The notes below the pieces were generated by a model. It ran no database searches. It was not told the origin of the DNA and saw only the letters and a list, made by a program, of their open reading frames with translations. From PLGF01 sp052139695 (GTDB taxonomy: Bacteria > Verrucomicrobiota > Verrucomicrobiia > Limisphaerales > Palsa-1400), in contig JBKQWF010000310.1 in NCBI GenBank assembly GCA_052139695.1, positions 1 through 64,000 on the forward strand: a DNA stretch of 64,000 nt, given 5' to 3'. Every line of letters starts with the position of its first letter. Position 1 is the stretch's first letter. Both the position numbers and the translations under genes were made by a program. Shown here piece by piece: positions 40,901 to 54,300 of the stretch.

Positions 40901-43900
40901 GCGGCCCTGCGGCCCTGCGTCATAAACGTTGAGGGTCGTGTTGCCGTCTCCAACGATCACTGCGGATGGAATGTCGTCGTCCCAGCCATTGCTCAAGGAC
41001 AACAAACCAAGGTTAATTGTATCGGTGCCGGACAAGGTCGTAATTGTGGCGGGGCCGTGGCCTTGGGAGGCCGGGATATTGATATTGGTCGCCGTTCCCG
41101 CCGCGGTGGATTTAACAGTAAAGGCGCCGTTCCCGCCCAGAGCGATGTTCAGTGTGGACAAACCGGTGTAGCTAATGCCGGCAGGGCCCATTCCCAAGCC
41201 CGTCAATGCGGTGCTGGTCAGAGTGCCGGTCGCATTTCCGCTCTGGCCGGTGTCATCCACATTGAGCGTGGTGCTGCCATCACCCGCAACGGTGACCGCG
41301 CCTTGGATATTATTAAGAATCCCGCCGCTCGCGGGCGCTTGGGAGCCGATGTTGATAACGGCGCTGCCCCCCAGCGTGATGATACTGGTCGGCCCGCTGG
41401 TCCGCTGGATATTGATCGCCGTCGCTGCACCGGCTTGAGTGGACGAAACGGTCAAGGTGTTGGCGCCGCCGCCCAAGAACAGGTTTAGCGTCCCTAACTG
41501 GCTGTAGGTAATCCCCGCCGATCCCATCCCCAGTCCGGTCAGCGAACTGTTGCCCAGCGTGCCGATATTGGTGGCGTTGCTGCCGGAGTCATCGACATTG
41601 ACGGAATCGCTCCCGTCGCCAACGATTTTCAAGGCGCCTTGGATGCCGGTAAGGATCCCGCCGCTGGCAGGGGCCAAAGACCCGATGTTAAGGACATCTT
41701 GGGCGGCGCTATCGTAAATAGTCGTCGGCAGGCCGGCATGGGTTGAAAGCACGTTGAAGGTGTTCACGCCACTGCCCAGGAAGACGTTCAGGGCACTTAA
41801 GCCACTGTAGCTAACGCCATTTCCTTGGAAGTCCTTTCCGGTGAGAGCTGTGCTGGTGAGGGTGTCAACGCCACCCTGAGAGCCTGCGACATAAACGTTG
41901 AGGGTGGTGTTGCCGTCTCCAACGATCACCGCGGATTGGATGTTGTCGTTCCCGCCATTGGTCAAGGATAAAGAGCCAAGGCTAATTGTATCGGCACCGG
42001 TCAAGGTGGTGATCGTGGTTGGGCCGTGGCCTTGGGTAGTCGGAATCTCGATATTAGTCGCCGTTCCCGCCGCGGTGGATTTAACAGTGAAGGTGTCGTT
42101 TCCGCCGCCTAGAGCAATGTTCAGTGTGGACAATTCGCTATAACTAATGCCGGCGGAGCCCATCCCGAAGCCGGTCAGCACTGTGCTCGTCAGAGTACCG
42201 GTCTTGCTTCCGTTCTCGCCAGTATCGTCCGCATTGAGCGTGGTGCTGCCATCGCCTACCACAGTGACCGCGCCCTGGATATTACCGAGAACTCCGCCGC
42301 TGGCCGGAGCCAGGGAGCCAACATTGACGGTGTCGGTTCCCGCGAGGGTGGTAATAATGGCCGCCCCGAACGTCGCTTGGACATTAATGCTGGTCGCCGT
42401 TCCGGCATTGGTGGACTGAACCGTAAAGGTGTTCCGCCCGCTGCCCAGGTCAATGTTCAATGCGGCCAGGCCGCTGTAAGCAATGCCGCCGGTTCCCATC
42501 CCCAACCCGGTCAACGTGCTGCTGGTAAGCGTGCCAGTATTAGTCGCGGTGCTCCCCATGTCGAAGACGTTCAACGTGTCATTGCCATCTCCTTGGATCG
42601 TCAGAGGGCCCTGGATGCCATTGACAGTGCCGTTGTTGCCTGGCGGGCCGAAAGTGCCCACGTAAATAACATCATTACCCGATGGCGCGAGGATATTTGT
42701 CGGGCCGGCTGCGGTCTGGACATAGACGGTATCATTGCCCGTGCCGCAGAGGAGCGTCGTTACGGTTGTGGCGTTGGTGGACCCAATGTTAAACGCGTTC
42801 GCCCCGCTGCCCAAGGATATGTTCAAGGAGGAGAGGCCTCGGTACAGGATGCCAGGTCCTCCCATATTCAAGCCAGTCAGTTGATTGTAAGTGAGCGTGC
42901 CTTGGTCTGCCGCCGCACTCCCCGTGTCGTCAACGTTGAGCGTGGTCGCGCCGTCGCCGATCACATTGATGGGGCCGCGGAGGTTATCCAAAATGCCGCC
43001 CGTGCCCGGCGCGTTCGACCCAATATTAACGAAATTCGTGCCCGAAAGCGTGGTGATGGTGGCCGGACCCTGAGTCCGCTGCAAATTGACATTCGTGACC
43101 GTTGCCGGATTGGTGGATGCCACGGTAAAGGTGTCTTGCCCCTGGCCCAAGGAGACGTTCAACAAGGCCAAACCGCTGTAGGTGATGCCGCCGGGACCCA
43201 TGCTCAAACCAGTCAAGGTTGTGCTGGTGAGAGTGCCGTTACTCTGCCCGCAGTCGCCCGTGTCATCAACATTCAGCGTGTCGTGACCGCCGCCTGTCAC
43301 AGCAATTGCGCCTTGGATATAAGCCGCAATCCCATTCTCGAGCGCCGGCGCGAGCGACCCGATGTTGACGACGTCGCTGCCGGCTTGAGTCACGATGTTC
43401 GTAGGTCCGGAAGTGGCCTGAATATTGATTGTGTCGTTGCCCATCCCGTCCCCGAGCGTCGTCACCGTCGAGTAGTAGGTGGACAGAATGTTGAACGTAT
43501 TATTGCCGGAGCCCAGCGAAATGTTCAAGGCGGCCAAATCACTGTACGCAATGCCAGCGGGCGCCATGTTCAAGCCCGTCAAGGTATTGTTGGTCAGCGT
43601 GCCAGTCTTGTTGCTGGTGCTTCCGGTATCATCCACGTTCAGCGTCGTGAGGCCATCGCCGACCACCGAGACCGGCGCCTGAATGGCATCGACAACCCCG
43701 CCACTGTAAGGCTCCAACGTTCCAATATTGACGTTATCCGCGCCCGACAGCGTAATAATCTTAGTCGAAGCGGCGTTTTGGCGCAGGCTAATGTTAGTCG
43801 TCGTAGCTGGATTCGTCGAAACCACGGTAAAGTTGTTGCCGCCAGAACTCAGGAAAACGTTCAACAACGTCAAGCCGCTATAGCTGATGCCAGCCGGGCC

Positions 43901-45310
43901 CATGTTCAATCCAGTCAAAGTGCTGCTCGTCAGCGTGCCGCGCTTGCCCAGCGGATTGCCACTGTCATCGACATTCATTATATCGAGGCCATCGCCCGCG
44001 ACCACCACCGGGCCTTGGATATAATCCACAATCCCACCCAGCACGGGGGCTATCGAGCCAATGTTGATGTAATCAACGCCCGAGAGAGTGGTGATGGTCG
44101 TCGGGTCGCCTGCCGTATTCTTCTGCAGATTGATGTTCGTGTGAGTGGTTGGCCATGTGGAATCAACCGTAAAGGTGTTGCCGCCGCTGCCCAGGTACAC
44201 GTTCAACAACGACAGCCCGCTGTAGTTGATGCCGCTATAAGTAGCGCCATTGCTAACGATCGGGGCTGTCACCATTCCCATGCCGGCCAAGGTGCTGTTG
44301 GTCAGGACGGCGCTCTTTGGTCCGGCGCTGCCGTTGTCAATGACGTTCAGCATGTCGTGGCCATCGCCAACCAGCACGATCGGACCCTGGATATTGTCCA
44401 CGATTCCACCGAGGTTCGGCGATGATCTGCCGATGTTGATAGTGTTCTGGGTCTGGCCAGCCGCGCCGTCATTGGTCACTACGGTGTAAAGGGTGGGCCC
44501 GTTGGTTGAGGTGATGTTGAACGTGTTCACGCCATTGCCCAGGAAAATGTTCATCACCGACAGGCCGTGGTAGGTGATGCCTGCCGGGCCCATGCCAAGG
44601 CCAGTCAATGTGGTGTTGGTCAGCGTGCCGGTGTTGGCCATCGAACTGCCAGTGTCATCGACATTCATGGTGTCATGGCCGTCAGCGTTGACCGTCAGCG
44701 CACCCTGGATAAGATTGACAATTCCGCCAGTCTGCGGGGCCAGGCTGCCGATGTTGATGGTATTGGGAAGGGCAGAAACGAGGTCGTTCAGAGTAGTGAT
44801 GGTCGCGGAATAAGTGGACTGAATATTGAACGTGTTGGGGCCGCTCCCCAGGGAAATATTCAACGTTCCCAGCCCGGTGTACGTGATGCCCCCTGGTCCC
44901 ATGCCCAAGCCATTCAACGTGCTGCTGGTCAGCGTGCCCGTGCTCTGCCCGGAACTGCCGGTATCATCCACATTCATCGTGTCGTCGCCGGCCCCGACGA
45001 CAACCAAGGCGCCTTGGATGCCGGCAAGATCGCCGCCGGTCAATGGCGCCAAGGAGCCCACATTGACGGTGGTGTCGTTCCCAGTCCCATCGTAGAGCGT
45101 GGTCAGGGCGGTGGCGCTGGTGGACTGAACGTTGAACGTATTCTTTCCGGAACCAAGGTAGATATTCAGGTTAGTGACGGTGGACTCGTAGGCGATTGAT
45201 CCGTTGGGCCCCATGGCGGAACCAGTCAGCAAGCCAGGAGCCGAAGCCGAGGCGCCGGTCAAAGTAAAGGTTTGGCTGCCGCTATCGTCCGTATCATAGA
45301 TATTGGCCGT
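37910..45310 (-). repeat. Tandem ~100-110-aa repeats of the giant protein, units 5-26
   Basis: About 22 tandem units by eye, each with LNVDDTGS, TGTLTSTTLTGLGMGPAGIT, YSGLSTLNISLGSGNNTF and INIGSLAPASGGI(V/L)NNIQG. Units differ by many substitutions, so they are old, not recent DNA duplications. A subfamily has LNVYD in place of LNVDD and lacks the MGPAG segment. The final unit is cut in the middle by the stop codon. Confidence 0.85.
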
Positions 45311-48300
45311 GACCACAAACGGAGGCGTGCCCACACCGGGCGGTGGCGAGAGGAGGCCAATAGTCAACGGACTATCGATGCCAGCCAGGCTGCCTTGGCT
45401 AAGAGGCGTGTTGGGACCGACCCCGATGTTGAAGGTGTCGTTGTAGTGGGGCGACGGCTGGGCTTGGACAAAAACTCCGGTGCCGCTGGCAAAAGTGCTG
45501 AAATCGCCCGCCAGCGGGGACTGGTTGATCAGGGAGGCAATATAGGCGGCCAATTCGTTCGGGCTGATCGGAATGCCCAGGGCATTGGCGTAGGCCAACT
45601 CGCCCTGATAGGTCAGTGTTATGCTGGCGGTCTGCTGATTCGGAACTCCAAGAGTGAGAGTGACGTCTTGTGTAAGCTGCCCATTGGCGCTGACGTAAGC
45701 GGTCCCCAGAGTGAGAATCTGGGTCGGCGCTCCATTGAGATTCGGAACCGGGATTCCAGCCGGGAAATTCGGCAATCCGCCGCCGCCATAGGCTTGAATT
45801 GAGGTCAGGGTGCTGGAAACGCTTTGTATCCAGAACACATCATTGCCCGAGAGGCTCTCGATGATCAGATGCTTGATGTTGCTGTACTGAATGTCCAACC
45901 CCGCGCCCGTTATGGTGGTGCTGGTCACCGTAATGACGTCGTCGAGCACCGTGCCAAAGATAAAGAGAGACGTATCGCCCGAGCCGCCATTGATATCCAC
46001 CAGGGAGTTCATGCGGTAATCGTAAACGGCGCTGGTGCTTACTCCGCCGTTCACATTGGTCACCTCGTTTTGTGACGCGACCAGCGAGGCAAACACGTAG
46101 AAATCGTCATTGCCTTGGTACCCATTGTTGTTTGCGGACAAGTCTCCGTTGAGATTGAGGGTCGCGCTGTTCCCGAACACATAGAAGTTATCATTGCCCG
46201 TGCCGCCGTTGATGGTCATGACCGCGTGCGAATCATACACGGCGAAATCATTATTCCCGTTGTCCCCGTTGATGACAATCGCCGGGCTTCCATTCGCAGC
46301 CGCCGCGAGCGCAAAGGTGTCGATGACCAGGAACGTGTTGCCGCCTTGGCCGGCCGTATCGTTCGGACCCGGGCCCGGTTGGGTGGAGGGCTGGCCTAAG
46401 GAGACGGTCATCGAATTAACGCCTGTAAAATTGAGCCGCAATTCGACGGAGATGGAAGACGAGCTGGGCAGGGATACGTAAAACTCCAAGAAAGCGGGAT
46501 TGAGTTCGACGTTCCTGACCTGAGTGTCGCCGCTGTCATCAATGTTCATCGAGTCCTGGCCGGACCCGGTGATGTTAATAGTGTCGGTGACGGTGGCAGT
46601 CAGGCTGGCGCTGCCCAAGAGGTTGTCAACGGTGCTGCCGGTGTTCGTGACATCCCCGCTGCCATCGGCTGCCTCGACTGCCGCCAGCGCGGCCGCGCTC
46701 CCCACTGCCAGATGATTCGCCCCGTTACCCAGGTTGAGATTGGTCACCGTCGCCGGGTTATTGCCTTGCAGGTAGAAGTCATTGCCACCGCCGCCCAGGG
46801 AGATGTTCAACGTGGCAAGGCCGCTGTAAGTGATCCCGGCCATATCCAGCCCGGTCAACGTATCGGCGGTCAGGGTCCCGGTCCTGGGGGCCGTGGTGCC
46901 GGCATCATCCACGTTCATCACATCGTTGCCGCCGCCAATTACCGTCAAAGCGCCTTGGATGCCATCGACATTCCCGCCAGTGCTGGGCGCCACGCTGCCG
47001 ACGTTAATCGTGTCCGTGGCGTTCTCCGTATTCACAGTAGTCACCGCGGAAGTGCTTTGGACGTTGACCGTGTCATGGCCACTCCCCAGCAACAGGTTCA
47101 GCGTGGCAATTCCCGCGTAATGGATCACGGCCACAGGACCCAGGCCGAAGCCGCTGACCTGCGCGTTGGTGATCGTGCCAGAACGCCCGATTGTGTCCTC
47201 CGTGTCGTCAAGGTTCAGCACGTCCTGGCCGGTGCCGGCCACAGTAAGAGTGGCTTCGATTTCCGCCAGGTTCCCGGCTGTGAGCGGTGTCTCGCCCGCC
47301 GTGCTGCCGACATTGATCGTGTTGGCGCCGCTCGTCGTTGTCACCGTCGTGGGTCCGTTGAGCGCACGAATATCGACGGTGTCGGCGGCGTTGGTGGTCA
47401 GATGGTTGGCAGTCCCGACCGCCGTGGTAACAATGGTGAAGGTGCTGACCCCGTCTCCAAGGTAGATGTTCAGGTTCGAGAGTTTGGAGTAGGTGATCCC
47501 GCTGCCTCCCATCCCCAGGCCGGTGAGCGTGCTGGCGGTCAGCACATCCGTTTGGGAGGCTTGATCACCCGTGTCATACACGTTGAGAGTGTCCTGGCCG
47601 TTGCCTTTAATGCTCAAAGCCCCGGCAATGCCGCTGGCAACGCCGGTCGTGGCCGGAACGGTGCTGCCAACATTAATAACGTTATTAATGCCGAAGGTCT
47701 GGAGGACCGTGCTGGTGGCCGCGTCGGTGGCCTGAAGATCGAAAGTCAGAGCTGAGGCTCCGCCATCGATCCCCAGAATGGCAATTTCGTGGTAGTTAAC
47801 GCTCTGGGACCCGACATCGATGAGATCAGCGGTGAGGGTCACCGTCTGGCCAGCGGTAACGTTGAGAACATCGGAAGAGATGCTGGCCGAGTCAGAGACG
47901 TTGTAAACTCCATTTGTCGCCCCGCTGAGGATCAGGTTAAAGATGTTCTTGCCGCTCACGCCGTTCAAGGTGGCGTTGCCGCTCCAATTGCTGACGGTAA
48001 AGGTATCCGCGCCCGAGCCGCCGGTCAGGACGGCGTTTTGGATGCCGCTCAGGGCCAGGTTCCCGGCATTGGAACGGCTGAACTGCGTGTTGGTGAGCGC
48101 AAAGTTGGTGTTGTCCGTCGCATATAGCGTATTGCTGCTTCCATTGGGCCCAGTGAGGGAACCGTTGCCCGTCCAGGCCGATACCGTGAAGGAATTGGTC
48201 CCGTTTCCACCCGTGAGATTGGCCGTCTGGATGTCGGAGAAGGAAACAGCGGGAATAGTGCTTTGACCAATGGTTGCCGTTAACTGGCTCTCGGTTAAAA

Positions 48301-51300
48301 CATAAGAGACCGCGCTGGTTGTGGCCCCAGGATTGACGTCCAGCGTATTGTTGTTCCCGCTGGCGTTAATCTGGGTCGAGCCCGTCCAGCCTGACAGGGT
48401 AATGGTATTTCCAGCGGAAACGGTGGAGGTGGGCGTCGTGAGCGTGACGGAATCGACTCCGCTGCATGTCAGGCTAAAGCTGCCATACTGAATGCCGCTG
48501 TTAGTGACAAGGTAGCTGGAATAGCCCGCCAACTGGACTGAGAAATTGTCGGAGGGGGCAAGAACGCTCGATCCGCCCTTGCTGGAAAACGGCGAGCCAA
48601 CAGCGTTTAAGCCGCCGATATACACACCGCCTCCCGTGCCTCCGTGAACGATATTGCCGCCGGTCCCCTCGTCGGTGATGGTCGAAAAAACGCTGCCGGT
48701 ATAGATGGTGTTGTCTCCGCCGCCGGTAATCGTCACGTTGGTTTGCTTATCGGAGGTGATGGTGTTGTTCCCACCGCCCGCGATCGTCACGCTGGCGTTG
48801 CCGGTTGCCGTCAGGGTGCTGGCACCGTTGCCTTGAATGGAAAGCACGGCGTTCCCACCGGTTGTGATGGTGTCGCCGGCATTGCCAGTCACCGTAACAT
48901 TGACCGAGCCGCCGGAGATAGTGTTGTGGCCGCTGCCTTGATCCGAAACGGTGCTGCTGCCTGTCGCGCTGAGGGTGTTATTGCCGCTGCCTTGGACGGT
49001 GGCATTGAGAGCCCCGTAGCTGGTAACGGAGTTGTTCCCGCCTTGAACAGTAATCCCCGCCGTCCCGCCGCCCGTGCTAATGGTGTTGTTGCCGCCGCCC
49101 AAGGTCATGGTCACCGCGACGTTAATCGCGTTGGGAATGGTTATGGTGTCATTCCCGCCCAGCGTATTATAAACCCAAATGCTGCCGACATTGGAATAAT
49201 CCTGCGTATAAGTGGAGCTGGTGTCGGTGGCAGTGTTGTAAACGGTGGCGGTGATGCTGACATTATCGGTGGCGCCATTGTTGCTCAGCAACGACAATGT
49301 ATAGTTCTCGGAACTTTGGGCGGGATAGTACTGGCCCCGGTTGCCGACGCTCTGGCCCACATTTAACACCAATTGTGATCCGGACTGCGAGGCCAGCACC
49401 GGCGGCTGCGTCTGCGCCGAAATGGCATTGGAAGGCGGTGAAGCCAACTGGCCAAGGTCAAAAGTATGGTGGTAGGTGACATATTCCTTTGGCCACGGCC
49501 AGACCTCAATTCTCACCGACAGCGCCAAGGACAAGTCGCCGCTGTTGTCCGCCACCGTAGCGCTGACGCCCAAGCCTATCCCAAAGATGTAAGCCGAGCC
49601 GCTGATCGTGACGGAAAAGCCGTAGTCAGCGGAGTTGATATACCAAACGGAAAGACTGAGCGAAGCGCTGATGCCAAAAAAGTCGTCGCCAATGCTAAAG
49701 CCAGCCGTGGCGGTAAAGCTGAAGGCCATCCCGCTCACATTGATGGTCTGTCCACCCACGTTGAATGGCCCGCTGCCGATGCAGAGGAAACCGGACACCG
49801 AAAGCGTGACAATGCCGAAGAAGCTCAGGGACAACGGGTCGCTGGCTGGAACAACAATGGAGAAGCCGGACGCGGAGATGCCAATGCTGATCGTGCCCGA
49901 CAAATTGAAGCCGAACAGGAAAAAGCCCATGTTGTTGATGGCAACCAGGAAGCCCGGATTGATTCCGTTGCGCTGCACCCCGGTGGTATTGACCTGCAAG
50001 ATGAATTGCCCGGAAAGATAGACCAAGCCGGGAAGAAGCTCAATCGTCGGGTTGCTGTTGGTTCCCACGCTTAATTGCAGGCTGAAGGCAATACCCGGAC
50101 TGTTGTCATAGTAAATCCCCGCGAAGCCGGTGACGCTGAAGTTGATGCCAATGATGGAAACATTGGCGGCAACGTAGATTTGGAGGCTGCCCGAGTTGAC
50201 CTCCAGGGTAAAGGTTCCTGACAGCGTCAAAATGCTCCCGACAGTCATCGATCCCTGCGCCTGCACTTCGAAGCCTTTCGGAATTTGAACGTTATCTAAT
50301 GATACAGTTCCAGACGTCGTATTAATTTGCAGGTAGAAGGAGGCGCTAAAGTTTAACCCAAGGCTGACGCTGCTGGACAAGCTGACCTGGAGGTAGGCCA
50401 CTAAACCAGCGTTGCTGATTTGCAAGGCGCCATCAACATTGAACGAGAATAAAGTGTTCCCAGCAACGCTCAAGGTGAGCGTGGCATTGGCCTCAATTTG
50501 GAAGAAGACCTGGCCGTTGCTGACGCTGGCTTCAATGTTCAGCGTGCCTGAGATCGTAAAGACGCTGCCCAGGCTCAAATTGCCCCGCGCCAGGACAAGG
50601 AAATAAACGCTCGGGGGCGCCGTCCAGTTGACGAAATTCGTGGTCCCGCTGGGTGGCGCTCCGTCGGGAATCACCAAAGTACGCTGTCCGTTGATGATCG
50701 TTTCATAACTCATCGTCGCCAGGACATTGGAGGACGCAAAGTTCGGTCCCACCACGGTTGGCACGGCTGGCATAGGCGGACTGGTCGGCGGCGGACTCGG
50801 AATGGTGTAGGTAATGGTCTGTTCGGTCGTATTGACCACCAGGAGGAAGTTTTCGGCAAAGGTGAATCCGGGCAGCGGACTGGAGCCTTCGGTCAGGGTG
50901 ATCATGGCCGCAAAACCAGGATTGGACCCTCCGCCTCCGAAGCTGACGTAGAGCAGCCCGGTGGCGTCAAACTGGAAGAGAGTCGTTCCTGGCGGGCCAA
51001 GGGTCAACTGCGCTTGCAGGAAAATGGTCAGGTCGGACGAGTTGATGTCGATGGCCAAAGTGCCGCTGGCCGAAAAGACCTGCACGCCGCCGAGGTCGAA
51101 GGCTGCGGTTCCCTGAACGAAAACGCTGAAGGTGCCGGGGGCAAGCTGCAAGGGTGCCGAGGCATTGGCAAGATTAACGGTCTGAACCAGGGAGGTGGTG
51201 TTGAGCTCGAAATAAGCCGTGCCGGTAATGTATATGCCCGCGGATTGCAAAGCCGAAAGATTGGTCGTCAATAACAGTGCTCCCCAAACATCGACCGTTC

Positions 51301-54300
51301 CGCTGCTGTTGTTTTGGACGGTGAGACTGCCGGTGACTGTCCCAACACTGCCCAAATAGGTGAGGTTCAGGCTGGCGTTAAATGCCAGATTAAAGCTGGT
51401 CGAACTGAAGGACATGGTGATCGTCCCTGAGAGGGTCGCCGTCAGTATATTGTCGAGCGTGGCCTGGGCCACGCCAGTGACGGTTATGCTGAAGACACCG
51501 TTGCTGTAATTAAACAAGGCCTCGCCATAAATGCTCAGGATGGGGGATACAGAGGGTGCTTGCGCCGTCTGCGCGGGCACATCGATCAAAAAGAGGATGC
51601 TGGCGTCGCCATTGGCCACCTGGCTGAGATTGAAATAGACGCTGGCGCCGATGCTCAGTTCGCCGCCAAAGGTGGCTTTGCCCAGGAGCAGTATTTGCCC
51701 TTGAGTGCTTATCTCGATGGTCCCATCAATGCGGAAGACGTCGAGATTGGTGTCGTAGAGAGTGCAGCCGGCCACGATGATCATCGGGGGCGGATTGGTG
51801 AAAAGGGTTGCCCAGGTTGTTCCCGCTTGGGCATTGGTGACGACCTGCTGCTCTAACTGGGCTTGCCACTGCGCGGCGGTCAACATGCCGGGGGCTTGGA
51901 AAGCGGGCTGCCGCAACTGAAGCGCGTCGCTGGCGTTGCCGGTTATGCTGACCGTCGGGAAAGTCGCGCCAAACTCAATGCCCCCGCTGAAATTAGTCAG
52001 GAACAGGGAAGTAGGCCCAAGGGGAATCGGAACGGTTGCCTGGAGATAAATAGACAACGGTCCGTCCTGCGAGATGCCCAGTTCGAGCGTAAACCCAGCC
52101 TCCCCGGCGATGGTGCAGCTAGCCATGATGCCGGCGTAAAGCTCGCTCACATCACCGGCAGGGGCGGCGCCGGTGCCGGTGAAAATGACGCCGCTGGTTG
52201 GGTTGAAGACCACCATGCCCATAATGAGGGTTCCGCTGAAAGTGGCCGGGCCGAGATTGCCGGAGGCTTGGACGGCTATGCCGCCAAGTGAGACGATGGG
52301 GAATTGCCCTTCGGAGAGTAGCTGTGTGTTGATGACCAGGTTGGTCACCGAGCCATTGAGCGTAATCGGGCCCAATGTGAAATCAACCGAGGCCGATATC
52401 GTCAGGAGAAAATCGCTGGGGTTGGAATTGAAATTGGGCCAGCTAATGGCAACCGCAAGGTTTTGCAGAGGGAACCAGGAAGGCAAACCCACGCTGCTTC
52501 CGCTCGCCGAACCCAGCGAGAAGGAAACGCTGAAGTTGCTCGCGAAGACGAAAGTGCCATTGCCGGTGATAGCCAGCCCGGTGAAGCTGCCCGACATAGA
52601 CAGAGGGATGGAAGGTATGCTCAGAGTCGCGCTCAGGCCAGCTTGAGTGCCGCTCCCGGCAAAATTCACCAGGTCAGCCGTGGGGCCGGCGGCGGGATCG
52701 ATGGTTAAATTGCTCCCCGACAAGGTGAGAAGATACGTGGACGCCGTGCCAATCTGGATCGAGAAAGTGCCGACGGTCAAGCTGAAGCCGCTGGCAGTGA
52801 CGTTGCTGGGCAGGGACAAGGGATTGGCCAGGTTAATGGTAAGGCCCAAGTTAAAGGAACCCGCGAGGTTCGTTAAACTAGCCGTCACGCCGTTGGTCGT
52901 GAGGGTGGCCAGCGGGTCGCTGATCGTAATTTTGACGGACAAGGCGCCACTCGCCGAAAATTGGAAGTTGCTTAGGCTTAGAGAAGGCGTTCCTAGCGTA
53001 ATCGGGCCCAGCGTCAGCGGGCCGGACGCATCGGGCTGGGCCTGCTGTTGTGACGTGGACCCGCCAAGGCTTTGGCCAAGGAACGAAAAACCAGTGATAC
53101 TGGTGCCAGCGCTGTTCAGTTGGAAACCATTAATGGAATCATAGGTGAAAGCGAGGTTGCCTGAAAGCGACACCATCGGCTGGTTGTTGACGTAGAACCC
53201 AACAGTGGCATTGCTGAAAGTGAAATTGGTGTGAAGGTTATTGCTGCTGTCGGTGTAATACTGGATCTCCACCGACCCTGACGTAAAGATGACATAACCG
53301 CCGAGGGAAAGTTTAACGTTGGTCAAGGCCACGTCCGTTCCGCCGTTAACCCACTGGAGGTTATGGAAGGTAATTGTGTGCCCGCCGTTCTGCGCCGGAG
53401 TCGCGATGGAATCGTAGGCTGCCGAGCCGGCGCTGAGAGTAAACAGAGTCGAACCCGGGCTGCCGTCCGTCGTTAAGGAAACCGTGACGTTGGACAAATC
53501 CGTCTCCGTGACCCCGGTGGGAACATTCGGGTTGTTGCTTGCGCTGCCGTCGTTAATTTGCAGGAGGGGGTTGCCATCGGGATAGTTGATATTCAAATTG
53601 GCATTAAGGAGAGTGATCGATTCGTAAGGGGACCCCACCGATCCCGCGGGCTCTGTCACCTGCACTTCTGTCGAACCGGCCGGAACTTGGACATCCACCG
53701 CCATCGTGGTCGTGTTGCGCTCGATCTGCAACGTCCCTGAAGCCGAAACCACGCTCCCGGCGCTGGCCTGCACAGTGGCCGACGCGGTCAGCGCATATCC
53801 GAGGCTGTTGGGAGTCTTGGAATTGTCGCTAAAGAGAACCAGACCCAAAGTCCCATTATCGACGGTCAGCGATGCGCCTCCGCCGGAAGGCGTGAGACCC
53901 GAGCCGCCAACATTCGTGGCGCCAATCAACAGCTCGTTCCCCGTCGCGGTCGTCACTTCGCTGACACCGAAGTCGCCGGTGAGTGTGAAGAGCGGATTGC
54001 CCGACGGCCCGACGGTCAACGTCAGCGAACCGGTCATGGCCTCAATGTTATTCGCGTTCGCAAAACTAACGGTGACCGAGTTGTCAGGAGTGGTAATTAC
54101 CTGGTTCACTGTCATCCCGGTATTGTTCACCTCCAAAGTCAAGGCCCCGCTCAAGCCAAAATCCACGCTGCTGGGAACCACCAAAGTCATCGTGGCGGAT
54201 GCCGAAAGAGCATAGGTGGCGCTGTTGGTGCTGGTGTTATTGTAGATCACCAACCCCAGCTCCGCGTTGTTGATTTCAACGCCGATGCTCTGATCCGCCG

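Noticed and set aside
42377..44425. 682-aa plus-strand frame, and the many other plus-strand frames inside 38-64 kb
   Set aside because: They are antisense to the giant repeat protein, low in complexity and rich in Gly/Arg/Asp dictated by the repeats on the other strand. None has a domain.
37910..47620. CRISPR or DNA-level tandem array
   Set aside because: The periodicity is at protein level, with ~300-bp units that have diverged in sequence; there are no short identical repeats with unique spacers.
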